Shown one piece after another: positions 56,208 through 64,000 of a stretch of DNA of 64,000 nt. Below the pieces are notes generated by a model that saw nothing but the letters and a program-made list of their open reading frames with translations, did not search any database and was not told where the DNA came from. Made by a program: the position numbers and the translations under genes. The stretch is from Streptomonospora nanhaiensis (GTDB taxonomy: Bacteria; Actinomycetota; Actinomycetes; Streptosporangiales; Streptosporangiaceae), in contig NZ_JACCFO010000001.1 of the NCBI RefSeq assembly GCF_013410565.1, positions 5,580,001 through 5,644,000 on the forward strand, given 5' to 3'. Position 1 is the first letter of the stretch, and every line of letters starts with the position of its first letter.

Positions 56208-57545
56208 TCAGAACAGCGTGCGCACGGCGTCGACCACGCGGCCGCCGGAGTCCACCACCGGGATCAGCGGCCACTTGTCGAAGACCGTGCACGGGTGCGA
56301 CAGCCCCAGCTCCACCACGTCGCCCGCGTCGGGGACCGGCGCGCCGGGGTCGGCGTCGAGGAAGGCGTGGTGGTCGTTCAGCTCCACCACCCGCAGGCCC
56401 GAGTCGACGGGCGTGCGGCGACCGCCGGCGCCCCCGCCCAGCACGGCGCGCACCACGGGCAGGTCGATGTCGAAGGACACGTCCCGCTTGCCCGCGCCCA
56501 GCAGCACCCGGCCGGGCTCGGGGCGGGACAGCACGCGCGCGTAGCAGGTCAGCGCGGGCCGCAGCGGGTCGGGGTCGGCGCCCGAGCGCAGCGGCGAGGC
56601 GCGCTCCATCAGCAGGTCGTCGTGGGTGAGGTAGCAGCCGGAGCGGACGACGCGGCGCACCGGGCGCGACAGCCGCGGCAGGTCGGCGAACGCCTCGGCG
56701 GCGAGGTCGGGGAAGGAGCTGCCGCCGGCCGTGACGACCACCTCCTCGGCGCGCGCGAACAGGCCCTCGGCGTCGGCGCGGCGCACGAACTCCGCGAAGC
56801 CGGCCAGCCAGGCTCGGGCCCGCGCAGCGGAGTCGTCGTCGCGGCGCTGCGGGAACACCCCCTCGAATCCCTCGACCCCGATCAGCACCAGCTCCCGCGC
56901 CGCGGCGGCGGCCCGCGCCGTCTCCAGCGCCGCGTCCAGGCCGCGCGCCCCGGCGCGCCGTCCGGCGACCCCCAGCTCCACCAGCACCGGCAGCGGGCGC
57001 GGCGCGCCGGACAGGCCGGCCGCCGTTCGGGCCGCGCCCTCAGGAGAGTCGACCAGGACCACCGGCTGGAACGCGCCGTCGGCCAGTTCGCGCGCCAGCC
57101 AGGCCAGCTGAGCGGGATCGGCGACCTCGTTGGCGATGATCACCCGGTGCGCGCCGAAGCGGCGCATCACCCGCGCCTGGGCGACGGTGGCGGCCGTCAG
57201 CCCCCAGGCGCCGCGGTCGAGCTGGGCCGACCACAGCAGCGGCGCCATGGTGGTCTTGCCGTGCGGGGCGAGGTCGGTGCCGTGCTCGGCGCACCAGCGG
57301 GCGAACCGGTCGAGGTTGTGCCGCAGCGCCTCCTCGTGCAGCACCACGGCGGGCAGCCACAGGTCGGCAAGGGTCAGTCCGGCGGCGCGCACACGCGCGG
57401 GGCTGGTGGGGCTTTCGGGCAGGGAGCGCGCCTCGACGGGTTCGGCGTCGAGGGCGGCGAGCGGGTGCGCGGGCAGCCCGCTTCCGGCCAGGGCCGAGGC
57501 GGGCGCGGTCGGGGACGCGGGACCGGGGCTGTGGGAACTGGTCAT
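56208..57545 (-). CDS. D-serine dehydratase-like PLP amino acid deaminase
   Basis: A 445-residue PLP enzyme of the alanine-racemase-fold D-threonine aldolase/DSD1 group. PLP lysine is Lys97 in LAPHGKTTMAPLL; a zinc site is formed by His417 and Cys419 in GLSHPCTVFDKWPLIPVVDS, as in eukaryotic D-serine dehydratase. The first ~45 residues are Pro/Ala-rich and disordered. Expected reaction: deamination of a D-hydroxy-amino acid such as D-serine or D-threonine; the exact substrate is inference. It is co-directional with the metallohydrolase upstream and separated from it by 106 bases. Start ATG 57545. Confidence 0.88.
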   Translation of the reverse strand: MTSSHSPGPASPTAPASALAGSGLPAHPLAALDAEPVEARSLPESPTSPARVRAAGLTLADLWLPAVVLHEEALRHNLDRFARWCAEHGTDLAPHGKTTMAPLLWSAQLDRGAWGLTAATVAQARVMRRFGAHRVIIANEVADPAQLAWLARELADGAFQPVVLVDSPEGAARTAAGLSGAPRPLPVLVELGVAGRRAGARGLDAALETARAAAAARELVLIGVEGFEGVFPQRRDDDSAARARAWLAGFAEFVRRADAEGLFARAEEVVVTAGGSSFPDLAAEAFADLPRLSRPVRRVVRSGCYLTHDDLLMERASPLRSGADPDPLRPALTCYARVLSRPEPGRVLLGAGKRDVSFDIDLPVVRAVLGGGAGGRRTPVDSGLRVVELNDHHAFLDADPGAPVPDAGDVVELGLSHPCTVFDKWPLIPVVDSGGRVVDAVRTLF

Positions 57546-57651
57546 CGGGCGCGCGGCCCGCCCGCCGGCCCGGCGGCGCGGAGGGCGGCACCGCTTCCCT
57601 CCCTCCGTGGGCGGTGGCGGACTGCGGGTGCGTGCGGTGCGGAAAGCGGGG

Positions 57652-58947
57652 TCACGGCCGGGCCGGCGAACGCGGGAACGGCTCCTCGAAGTCCTCGGGG
57701 CGGGTCAGGTGGCGCACCGCCGCGCGGGTGCGCTCTCGGCGTTCGGCCTCGGCGGCGCGCTGGGCGGCGCTGAGGGGGATCCAGGGCGCGGGCGGCTCGG
57801 CCGCGCAGGGCGGCAGCAGTCGGCCCGCCACGTAGGTGGCGGTGTTGGTCAGCCGCACCGGCGCGTGGCGCACCCCGCCGTGCACGTCCAGCACCGGGAA
57901 TCGGCCCTCGGCGAGGTCGAAGACGGCGATGTCGGCGGGCGCGCCGGGGGCCAGCGTGCCGATACCGGGGTCGAGTCCGAGCGCGCGGGCCGGACGCACG
58001 GTGGCGGCGGCGACGGCCTCGGCCAGGTCCACCCCGGCGGCCGTGAGCTTGGCCAGCACGGTGGGCAGGTCGAAGGCGGGCCCGTGCACCGAGCGGGCGT
58101 GCAGGTCGGTGGAGGCCACCGGGCGCACGCCCGCCGCCAGTTCGGCCTCCAGCACGTCGAAGGCCAGCGCGCCCGACCCGTGGCCCAGGTCGAACACCAC
58201 GCCCAGGTCCAGGGCGCGCCGCGTGGCGTCGGTAAGGCGGCCCCCGGACACCAGGTCGGCGGGGCAGCCCGAGGCGCAGTGGGTGATGATGTCGCCGGGC
58301 GCCAGGTGCGGCACGATGTCGGCGATGTCGGGCGGGCCGTAGCCCACGTGCACCATCAGCGGGCGCTCCAGGCGGCGTGCGAGCGCGGCGGCGCGGAGCA
58401 GGGGCTCCAGGCCGTGGCGGCCCACGGTGCGGGAGTCGATCCGGGCCTTGACGCCGCGCACGAAGCCGCCGTGGCGGGCGGCGACCGCCGCGGCGGTGTC
58501 CACGTCGAGGTTGGCGAGGTCGTGGTGCTCGCCGGTCTCGGCGACCAGGCCCAGGCCCGAGACGTTGATCAGCGCCAGCACCCGCACCCGCGCGGGCTCG
58601 GCCGCGAAGCGGCGCAGCCCGGCCAGGCCGTAGGCCCCGGCCGACCCCGCGTCCACCCACGTGGTCACGCCGGTGCGCCAGGCCACGGGGTCGGGGTCGA
58701 TGCCCCAGTAGGTGGCGCCGTGCCAGACGTGGGTGTGCAGGTCGACCAGGCCGGGGGTGACCAGGGCGCCGTGGAGGTCGACGACCTCGGCCGCCTGCGG
58801 GGGCTGCGCCGGATCGGGGGCGCCGCCGCCCGGCGGGCGGGGCCGAACCTCGGCGACGCGCCCGCCGCGCACCGCGACGTCGGCGGGGCCGTCCAGGCCC
58901 GAGGCCGGATCGATGACCCGGCCGCCGCGCAGCAGCAGATCCCACAT
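57652..58947 (-). CDS. Amidohydrolase/deacetylase family metallohydrolase
   Basis: A 431-residue amidohydrolase. The N-terminal LLLRGGRVIDPASGLDG and VVDLHGALVTPGLVDLHTHVW form the beta-strand entry with metal ligands His71 and His73. The Lys in RGVKARID may be a carbamylated metal ligand; later ligands are in MVHVGYG, THCASG and STDLHARSVHGPA. This group contains D-glucosaminate/N-acyl-type and dihydroorotase-like deacetylases. In a D-amino acid deaminase context, removal of an N-acyl group from an amino acid is a likely role. Start ATG 58947 has a GGGG-rich site. A pair of IclR-type operators lies just upstream. Confidence 0.85.
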   Translation of the reverse strand: MWDLLLRGGRVIDPASGLDGPADVAVRGGRVAEVRPRPPGGGAPDPAQPPQAAEVVDLHGALVTPGLVDLHTHVWHGATYWGIDPDPVAWRTGVTTWVDAGSAGAYGLAGLRRFAAEPARVRVLALINVSGLGLVAETGEHHDLANLDVDTAAAVAARHGGFVRGVKARIDSRTVGRHGLEPLLRAAALARRLERPLMVHVGYGPPDIADIVPHLAPGDIITHCASGCPADLVSGGRLTDATRRALDLGVVFDLGHGSGALAFDVLEAELAAGVRPVASTDLHARSVHGPAFDLPTVLAKLTAAGVDLAEAVAAATVRPARALGLDPGIGTLAPGAPADIAVFDLAEGRFPVLDVHGGVRHAPVRLTNTATYVAGRLLPPCAAEPPAPWIPLSAAQRAAEAERRERTRAAVRHLTRPEDFEEPFPRSPARP

Positions 58948-58985
58948 GCCCGCCCACCCCTTGCTCCGCGCTGGTGCCGACCGCC

Positions 58986-59038
58986 GTGCTGCGCAGGGCG
59001 CAGCACTGTTGCGCATGTCTCAGCACCGTGAATAGCAT
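58986..59038. promoter_or_regulatory. Two tandem 19-base operators and -10 box in the IclR-controlled divergon
   Basis: TGCTGCGCAGGGCGCAGCA (58987-59005, within perfect 9-base arms GTGCTGCGC/GCGCAGCAC at 58986-59006) and TGTTGCGCATGTCTCAGCA (59007-59025) agree at 15 of 19 positions and lie directly side by side. The kinase -10 box TAGCAT (59033-59038) follows and its -35 position falls in the second site. These are the probable binding sites of the IclR protein encoded at 60155, controlling both directions. Confidence 0.75.
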
Positions 59039-59120
59039 TCCGCCGGAACGCGGGTCAACACCCGGTGCGGCGGCGCGCCCGCGCCGCGCACCGGCATCGG
59101 CGAGAAGGGGCGCTGAGCGC

Positions 59121-60071
59121 ATGGACCACCAGCGGCACACGGACCTTTGGCCCGGGGAGCAGGACCCGCCGGCGCCCGCCGGGGGAGCCGGGCTCGACGC
59201 CGTGTGCGTCGGCGAGACCATGGCGCTGCTGGTGCCCGACCCGGCCGGTACCGACGGCCGCCGCTCCTTCCAGCTGGAGATCGGCGGTGCGGAGTCCAAC
59301 GTCGCGATCCACCTGGCCCGCACCGGGCTGAGGGTGGCCTGGTACAGCGCGCTGGGCGACGACGACCTCGGCCGCCACGTGCGCGGCCGCGTCGCCGCCG
59401 AGGGCGTGGACTGCCGCGTGCGCACCGACCCCGACCGCCCCACCGGGCTCTACCTCAAGGAGTTCGACGGCACCGGCCGCACCCGGGTGCGCTACTACCG
59501 CCGGGGCTCGGCGGCCTTGGCCCTCGGCGCCGCCGACGCCGCCCGCGTGCGCGCCGAGGCGCCCCGCCTGGTGCACACCACCGGCATCACCCCCGCCCTG
59601 TCGGAGGGCTGCCGCGCCCTGGTCGACGCGCTGTTCACCGAGGCCGCGCCGGGCACGCTGCGCTCCTTCGACGTCAACTACCGGCCCGCCCTGCACGGTC
59701 CCGACGAGGCGCGGGTGCTGCGCGAGACCGCGCGCCGCGCCGACGTCGTCTTCTGCGGGCTGGACGAGGCCGAGTCGCTGTGGGGCGCCGCCACCCTGGA
59801 CGACGTGCGGGAGTTGCTGGAGGGCCCCGACCTGCTGGTGGTCAAGCAGGGGGCCGAGGGCGCCACGGCCTTCCGGGGCGGGCGGAGCTGGTTCGCGCCC
59901 GCACCCGAGGTGGAGGTGGTCGAGCCCGTGGGCGCGGGCGACGCCTTCGCGGCCGGGGTGCTGCACGGCCTGCTCACCGGCGCCGACGTCGCCGCGTCGC
60001 TGGCCGAGGGCGCCCGCCTGGCGGGCACGGCGCTGGGCGTGCGGGGCGACATCCCGCCCCGCCCGAGCTGA
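59121..60071 (+). CDS. PfkB family carbohydrate kinase
   Basis: A 316-residue kinase. The N-terminal VCVGETMALLVPD, then the GGAESNVAIHLARTGL segment typical of PfkB sugar kinases, and the C-terminal PfkB signature VEPVGAGDAFAAGVLHGLL with catalytic Asp274. It is nearest to 2-keto-3-deoxygluconate-type kinases, with the YLKEFDGTGRTRVRYYRRGSAA region. Start ATG 59121 with AAGGGG upstream. It probably phosphorylates a sugar acid or keto-deoxy sugar. It is divergent from the deacetylase-deaminase pair and probably co-regulated with it by IclR. Confidence 0.9.
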   Translation: MDHQRHTDLWPGEQDPPAPAGGAGLDAVCVGETMALLVPDPAGTDGRRSFQLEIGGAESNVAIHLARTGLRVAWYSALGDDDLGRHVRGRVAAEGVDCRVRTDPDRPTGLYLKEFDGTGRTRVRYYRRGSAALALGAADAARVRAEAPRLVHTTGITPALSEGCRALVDALFTEAAPGTLRSFDVNYRPALHGPDEARVLRETARRADVVFCGLDEAESLWGAATLDDVRELLEGPDLLVVKQGAEGATAFRGGRSWFAPAPEVEVVEPVGAGDAFAAGVLHGLLTGADVAASLAEGARLAGTALGVRGDIPPRPS

Positions 60072-60154
60072 CCCGGGGGCACGCGCGCGCCGCCACAATG
60101 GGAACGCCGGGTAACGCATCGCAGCCAAGGGTGTCGGGGAGGGAGGGCCGAGCG

Positions 60155-60997
60155 GTGTCCAGCAGTGTCGAGCGCGCGCTGCGCATCCTGGTGGAACTGG
60201 CCGGAGGCCCGGCCACCATCAGTGAGATCGGGCGGCGGCTGGACGTGCACCGCACCACCTCGCTGCGGCTGCTGCGCACCCTGGAGGAGGAGCGGTTCGT
60301 CCGCCGCATGGCCGACGGCCGCTACCGGATCGGGCCGCGCATGACCACCCTGGCGCAGGCGGCGCTGGAGGGCCTGGACGTCCGCGCGGCGGCGGCCGGC
60401 CACCTGCGCGCCCTGGGCGACGCCTGCGGGCACACGGTGCACCTGGCGGCGCTGGAGGGCGACGGCGTGGTCTACCTGGACAAGGTGGAGTCGCGGCACG
60501 CGGTGCGGATGTACTCCCGGGTGGGCGCCTCGGCGCCGCTGCACGCCACGGCGGTGGGCAAGGTGATCCTGGCGGACATGGCCCCCGCCGAGCGCGACAA
60601 CGTCCTCGGCCCGCCGCCGTTCCGCCGCTGCACCCCCAACACCCGCACCGGTCGCGCGGAGCTGGACGCCGACCTCGCCGCGGTCGCCCGGCAGGGCTGG
60701 GCGGTGGACGACTTCGAGCACGAGGAGTTCATCCACTGCGTGGCGGCCCCCGTCCGCGACGCGTCGGGCGCGGTGGCGGCGGCGGTGTCGGTGTCGGCGC
60801 CCCGCGTGGTGGTCGACCGCCCCGACCTGCTGGCCCTCGTCCCGCGGCTCACCGCCGCGGCGGCGGCCATCAGCGAGGAACTGGGCTGGCCTCCAGCGGG
60901 CCGGGGCGCTTCCGAACCACCGGCACCCGCGCCGACCCCGGCCGCTATGCCCGCCGCGCCCGCTGAGGATCAGACGAGCCGCCCTGAATCCGGGTGA
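60155..60997 (+). CDS. IclR family transcriptional regulator
   Basis: A 280-residue regulator. The winged helix reads SVERALRILVELAGGPATISEIGRRLDVHRTTSLRLLRTLEEERFVRR, standard for IclR. The C-terminal effector domain has GHTVHLAALEGDGVVYLDKVE and HATAVGKVILAD, and a Pro/Ala tail ends the protein. GTG 60155 has GGAGGG before it. It follows the PfkB gene by 83 bases and most likely represses the divergon through the two operators at 58986-59025. The effector should be an early intermediate of the catabolic route. Confidence 0.92.
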   Translation: MSSSVERALRILVELAGGPATISEIGRRLDVHRTTSLRLLRTLEEERFVRRMADGRYRIGPRMTTLAQAALEGLDVRAAAAGHLRALGDACGHTVHLAALEGDGVVYLDKVESRHAVRMYSRVGASAPLHATAVGKVILADMAPAERDNVLGPPPFRRCTPNTRTGRAELDADLAAVARQGWAVDDFEHEEFIHCVAAPVRDASGAVAAAVSVSAPRVVVDRPDLLALVPRLTAAAAAISEELGWPPAGRGASEPPAPAPTPAAMPAAPAEDQTSRPESG

Positions 60998-61116
60998 CCC
61001 CCCTGTCCGCTGAACCCGAACCCGGGGCCGCGACCGTCGCCGCTGTTGGCGGTTGGTCGGGGTGGCGACGGGGCGGCGAGGGTCGGGGCGGGTGCCCGCC
61101 CGCGCGGCGAGGCCGC

Positions 61117-61340
61117 ATGGCTTGGTTCTGCTCCGAGTGCGACGACGGTCGAGGCGGACGAGCAAAAAGCCGAATGTCGATTGTATGCAAGGCGGAGCTT
61201 TGGGGAACACTGCACCATTTGTCCCCGCTGCGAGTGACTGTGGGGGCGCTTGCGAGGACATGTCGAGCGCTCAATGTTCACATGGTGAGACGATCGCGGT
61301 GTATGGCGTGCCCTTTTGTCTGAAGTGCCCGTTTTCTTGA
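61117..61340 (+). pseudogene. Possible frameshifted remnant of a Cys-rich (zinc-ribbon-like) protein
   Basis: Three frames each contain a piece with C-x2-C motifs in order: frame a (from ATG 61117) MAWFCSECDD; frame b, ending at 61237, EHCTICPRCE; frame c, ending at 61340, CSHG and FCLKCPFS. No single frame joins them. Two shifts would give one ~75-residue protein with three zinc knuckles. The low GC supports a foreign origin. It could also be a small gene in frame a alone (68 codons) or chance. Confidence 0.3.
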
Positions 61341-61580
61341 GCGACGAAAGTGCTCTCCTCGTCAGAACGGTGACTCGTAGGCATAGGTCGTCGTGAAAGG
61401 GAGCATTTTCGTCTTACTATGTGAAATTTTGGAGGGTGGGCGCCCTATTTGTGCCGATATGAGGATGAGCCGGTCGCGCTCGGGGCGCACACCCAGGGAG
61501 TCCAGGGAGAGAGGCGGCAAAAACCTCCGAGCCCCGGCCGCCGCACCGCCCCCGGCGCCTCGTTGCCCACCTTGACCATC

Positions 61581-61692
61581 CGCCCTGCGAGGCGATGACC
61601 GCTTGGCCTGGCCGTCCGCTGCTGTCGCCGCCATCGTCGCTGCCTCAGCCACTCGCCCCGCGAGGCGATGGCCGCTCACCTCGGCCGTCCGC
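61581..61692 (+). repeat. 39-base imperfect direct repeat upstream of the HD gene
   Basis: 61581-61619 and 61654-61692 match at 32 of 39 positions, 73 bases apart. Both contain GCGAGGCGATG and GGCCGTCCGC. The function is unknown; an operator array or slippage product are possible. Confidence 0.45.
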
Positions 61693-61794
61693 CGGCTTCG
61701 GCGCCCCGTCGCCGCCGTCGTCGCCACCCCGGGTACCCGCCTGCGATGCGGTGAGGGGGAGCCCTGGCCGTGCAAACGGTCTAAAGTCGGGGCG

Positions 61795-62406
61795 GTGTCC
61801 ACCGACCACCGTGCCCTCGCAGGCGACGCAGCGCTGGAGCGCGCGCTGACCGGTCCCGCGGACCCGCCGCTGCGCGCCCTGCCCGCCGACGCCGCCGCGC
61901 TGCTGCGCGACCTGGCCGCGCCGCCCCGGCTCGGTGCGCATCTGCGCGTCGTGCACCACGCCGCCTGGGAGGTGACCGAGGCGCTGGGCGGCGGCGTCGA
62001 GCCCGTCTTCGACCGTTCGGCCGTGCTGTTCGGGGCCGCCACGCACGACATCGGCAAGGTTCGGCACCCCGACGAACTGCTCGGGCCGGGGTCGCGGCAC
62101 GAGGAGGCCGGGCACCGCCTGCTGCGGGAGCGCGGCGTGGAGGAGCGGCTGGCGCGGTTCGCCCGCACCCACGCCGCTTGGCGCACGGAGCCGGTGGAGT
62201 TGGAGGACCTGCTGGTCAGCCTCGCCGACAAGGTGTGGAAGGGCAGGCGCGAGGCCGACCTGGAGGAGATGCTGGCCGCGCGGCTGGCGGAGTGCGCGGG
62301 AGGGCGGGCGTGGGAGTGGTTCCTGCGGCTGGACGACGCCGTCGCCCCGGTGACCGCCACCGCTGACGCCCGGCTGGCCTACCAGAGCGGCCACGCGGCC
62401 CGCTGA
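61795..62406 (+). CDS. HD domain phosphohydrolase
   Basis: A 203-residue protein of the HD superfamily. The metal/catalytic residues appear as LRVVHHAAW (His), AATHDIGK (the HD pair at 84-85 with Lys), HEEAGHRLL and a later SLADKVWKG Asp. The family cleaves phosphate esters, nucleotides or cyclic dinucleotides; no further domain points to a substrate. GTG 61795 is leaderless, seven bases after TAAAGT (61782-61787). Upstream in-frame starts belong to non-coding GC-rich sequence. Confidence 0.88.
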   Translation: MSTDHRALAGDAALERALTGPADPPLRALPADAAALLRDLAAPPRLGAHLRVVHHAAWEVTEALGGGVEPVFDRSAVLFGAATHDIGKVRHPDELLGPGSRHEEAGHRLLRERGVEERLARFARTHAAWRTEPVELEDLLVSLADKVWKGRREADLEEMLAARLAECAGGRAWEWFLRLDDAVAPVTATADARLAYQSGHAAR

Positions 62407-62669
62407 TCCGGACGACCGGCCCACCGGTGCCCACCGACCCACTGGCACCCACCGCACCGGCGCCCACCGGCCCGACGCCCATCCGGCGCTCCGGTGCCCG
62501 CCCCGCCGACCGCGCCAGCCGCCGGCAACCGTGCCCCCGGCTCTCCCCGCCGCCCCGGCCGACCGTGCCCCGGCCCTCCGCGCCCCTCGACCACCCCCCT
62601 GTCCTCCCGCCCGCCCAGCCGACCGCGCCCCGCCCTCCCGTTGCCCGCCCCGCCGCTCCCGCCGCCGCC
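62407..62669. other. Pyrimidine-rich low-complexity intergenic stretch
   Basis: No gene. The plus strand is dominated by repeats of CCCACCG, CCGGCCC and related C-runs, so the minus strand has many G-runs that could form G-quadruplexes. It lies between the convergent ends of the HD gene and the histidine kinase. Confidence 0.5.
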
Positions 62670-64000
62670 TCAGTCCGGCTCGGCGGTCGGCTCGGTGCCG
62701 CCGCGGGGTAGGCGCAGGGTGAACACCGCGCCCTCGCCCGGTGCGCTGGCGACCGCCACCGTCCCCCCGTGCAGCTCCACGAGGTTGCGCACGATGGCCA
62801 GCCCCAGCCCGCTGCCGCCCGTCTGGCGGCTGCGGGACTTGTCGGCGCGCCAGAACCGGTCGAACACGTTGGGCAGGTGCTCCGGGCTGATCCCGGTACC
62901 GGTGTCGGCGACCTCGATGACCGCCGAGTCGTCCTCGGCCCGCGCCCGCACCGTCACCCGCCCTCCGGCCGGTGTGTGCCGCACCGCGTTGCCCAGCAGG
63001 TTGCCCAGCACCTGGAGCATGCGCACCCGGTCGGCCACCAGCACGACCTCGTCGGCCGGGGCGGCGGCGACCAGTTCCACCTCGGCCGAGGCGGCGGCCA
63101 GGCGGTGCCCGGCCACCGCCTGCTCCACCAGGTCCCGGGCGTCCAGCGGCTCGGGCACCAGCGTCAGCTTGCCCGCCTCCGCCAGCGCCAGGTCCTGCAG
63201 GTCGTCGATGATGCGCTGGAGCAGGATCGTCTGCTCCACCAGCAGCGCGGTCCGCTCCGGCTCCAGCTCCGCCACCCCGTCCTGGGCCGCCTCCAGCCAG
63301 CCGCGCAGGTTGCTCAGCGGCGTGCGCAGCTCGTGGGAGACGTCGCTGACCATGGCGCGGCGCTGGGCCTCCAGCCGCTCCAGGTGCTCCGACATCTCGT
63401 TGAACGCCTCGGCCAGCCGCCCGATCTCCCCGGAGTCGCGCACCGGCACCCGCGGCGAGCCCGCGCCGGCGCGCATGCGCCGCACCGCGTCGGTGAGGTC
63501 GCGCACCGGGCGCACCAGCCGCGCGGCCACCGCGGCGCTGACGCCCACCGTCAGCAGCAGCACCAGCAGCACCACCCCCGTCACCCGCAGGAGGCCCTCG
63601 CGCGACAGCTCCAGCCCGCCCTCGGCCCGGGGCTCGGGGTCGCCGATGAACAGCAGCGCCGCCGGAGCGGTGTAGGGGTCCAGTTGGCGGCGCCGGCCCG
63701 AGTCGAAGCAGTCGGCCGCGCGCGGGTCCAGCTCCGCCGCCGAGCCGTAGGGCTGGGCCGCCGGGTCGGCGGAGCGCTCCGGCGTCTCCTCGGGCACCGG
63801 GGTGGCGACGGGCGCCGCGCCGTCGGCCTCCGGCGGCTCGGGAGTGGCCGCGGTGTCCTCCTGCGGCGCGCCCGGGTCGCTCATCCCCGGCCAGGGGTAC
63901 TCCTCGACGGGCTCGGGGGCGGAGGAGGGGGCGCCGGGCGGGGCGGAAGGGTCGTCGCCCGGAGGCGAGTCCGCCACCTCGGGCGGCCGCGCCTCGTCGG
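62670..64000 (-). CDS. Sensor histidine kinase, N terminus cut by window edge
   Basis: The visible part is ~443 residues. Its extracytoplasmic region is long and very Pro/Glu/Asp-rich (DDPSAPPGAPSSAPEPVEEYPWPGM...), then a membrane helix (~RVTGVVLLVLLLTVGVSAAVAARLV), a HAMP domain (RPVRDLTDAVRRMRAGAGSPRVPVRDSGEIGRLAEAFNEMSEHLERLE), the HisKA domain with the phospho-His in MVSDVSHELRTPLSN, and HATPase_c with N box LGNLLGNAVRHTP and G boxes DTGTGI and GGSGLGLAIVR. It belongs to the OmpR-linked classic group, unlike the NarL-type kinases of 17-28 kb. Start lies beyond the window; no response regulator is visible. Confidence 0.92.
   Translation of the reverse strand, partial: DEARPPEVADSPPGDDPSAPPGAPSSAPEPVEEYPWPGMSDPGAPQEDTAATPEPPEADGAAPVATPVPEETPERSADPAAQPYGSAAELDPRAADCFDSGRRRQLDPYTAPAALLFIGDPEPRAEGGLELSREGLLRVTGVVLLVLLLTVGVSAAVAARLVRPVRDLTDAVRRMRAGAGSPRVPVRDSGEIGRLAEAFNEMSEHLERLEAQRRAMVSDVSHELRTPLSNLRGWLEAAQDGVAELEPERTALLVEQTILLQRIIDDLQDLALAEAGKLTLVPEPLDARDLVEQAVAGHRLAAASAEVELVAAAPADEVVLVADRVRMLQVLGNLLGNAVRHTPAGGRVTVRARAEDDSAVIEVADTGTGISPEHLPNVFDRFWRADKSRSRQTGGSGLGLAIVRNLVELHGGTVAVASAPGEGAVFTLRLPRGGTEPTAEPD

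Larger units (their letters stand above)
60998..61794. other. Long gene-poor stretch with low-GC island
   Basis: No intact gene is convincing. From ~61110 to ~61460 the GC content falls well below the window average and short cysteine-rich frames appear (see the separate pseudogene entry). At 61415-61420 TACTAT resembles a -10 box. Beyond 61560 high GC returns, with a 39-base imperfect direct repeat. Confidence 0.4.

Overview
The window is a very GC-rich chromosomal segment with the gene style of an actinomycete: GTG and TTG starts, 1-4 base start/stop overlaps, many leaderless genes with a TANNNT box 6-7 bases before the start codon, and DUF1707, DUF3145 and DUF5709 proteins. A Nocardiopsis-like member of the Streptosporangiales fits best, but that placement is inference. 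I see no tRNA, rRNA, transposase, integrase or prophage gene.

Layout. 0-9.7 kb holds metabolic and hypothetical genes: an enoyl-CoA hydratase tail, a metallo-beta-lactamase fold hydrolase, DUF5709, DUF2203, an MFS transporter with a disrupted start, a PIG-L deacetylase, a YbhB/PEBP protein, a HAD phosphatase, a coupled ATP-grasp/inositol-monophosphatase pair and three tandem DUF1707 membrane proteins. 9.9-14.7 kb holds a sigma factor, a 172-residue unknown protein and a TPR-CHAT caspase-like peptidase, all on the minus strand; this is the best candidate for an undescribed system. 15-17 kb holds DUF3145 and a phospholipase D/cardiolipin synthase.

17.1-31.5 kb is a block of three consecutive modules, each with a NarL-type histidine kinase, a LuxR-type response regulator and a DrrA-like ABC exporter. 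In modules 1 and 3 the kinase carries an extra C-terminal membrane helix and an extracytoplasmic two-cysteine domain after the ATPase domain. 31.6-40.1 kb holds a GH15 glycosidase, two SDR enzymes (one beside a divergent TetR with paired operators), a DoxX protein beside an ECF41-like sigma factor, an ABM-type monooxygenase, a pyruvyl transferase-like protein and a DHFR-like reductase. A two-repeat type I-E CRISPR remnant lies at 40.3 kb with no cas gene.

40.5-45.8 kb is a three-gene formate dehydrogenase operon (NrfD membrane subunit, four-cluster Fe-S subunit, molybdopterin catalytic subunit). 46-50.8 kb holds a MarR/hydrolase pair with a palindromic operator inside its promoter, and a sodium/solute symporter with a two-helix partner, divergent from a DeoR regulator. 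50.8-55.9 kb holds an EmrB/QacA-type exporter divergent from a large LAL regulator, then a coiled-coil unknown. 56.2-61 kb is an IclR-controlled catabolic divergon: PLP-dependent D-amino acid deaminase-like protein, amidohydrolase, PfkB sugar kinase and IclR. The window ends with an HD phosphohydrolase and a histidine kinase cut by the window edge.

The recurring theme is local regulation: most catabolic or export genes sit next to a dedicated regulator, and in several cases the probable operator is visible as paired repeats or palindromes in the divergent promoter.
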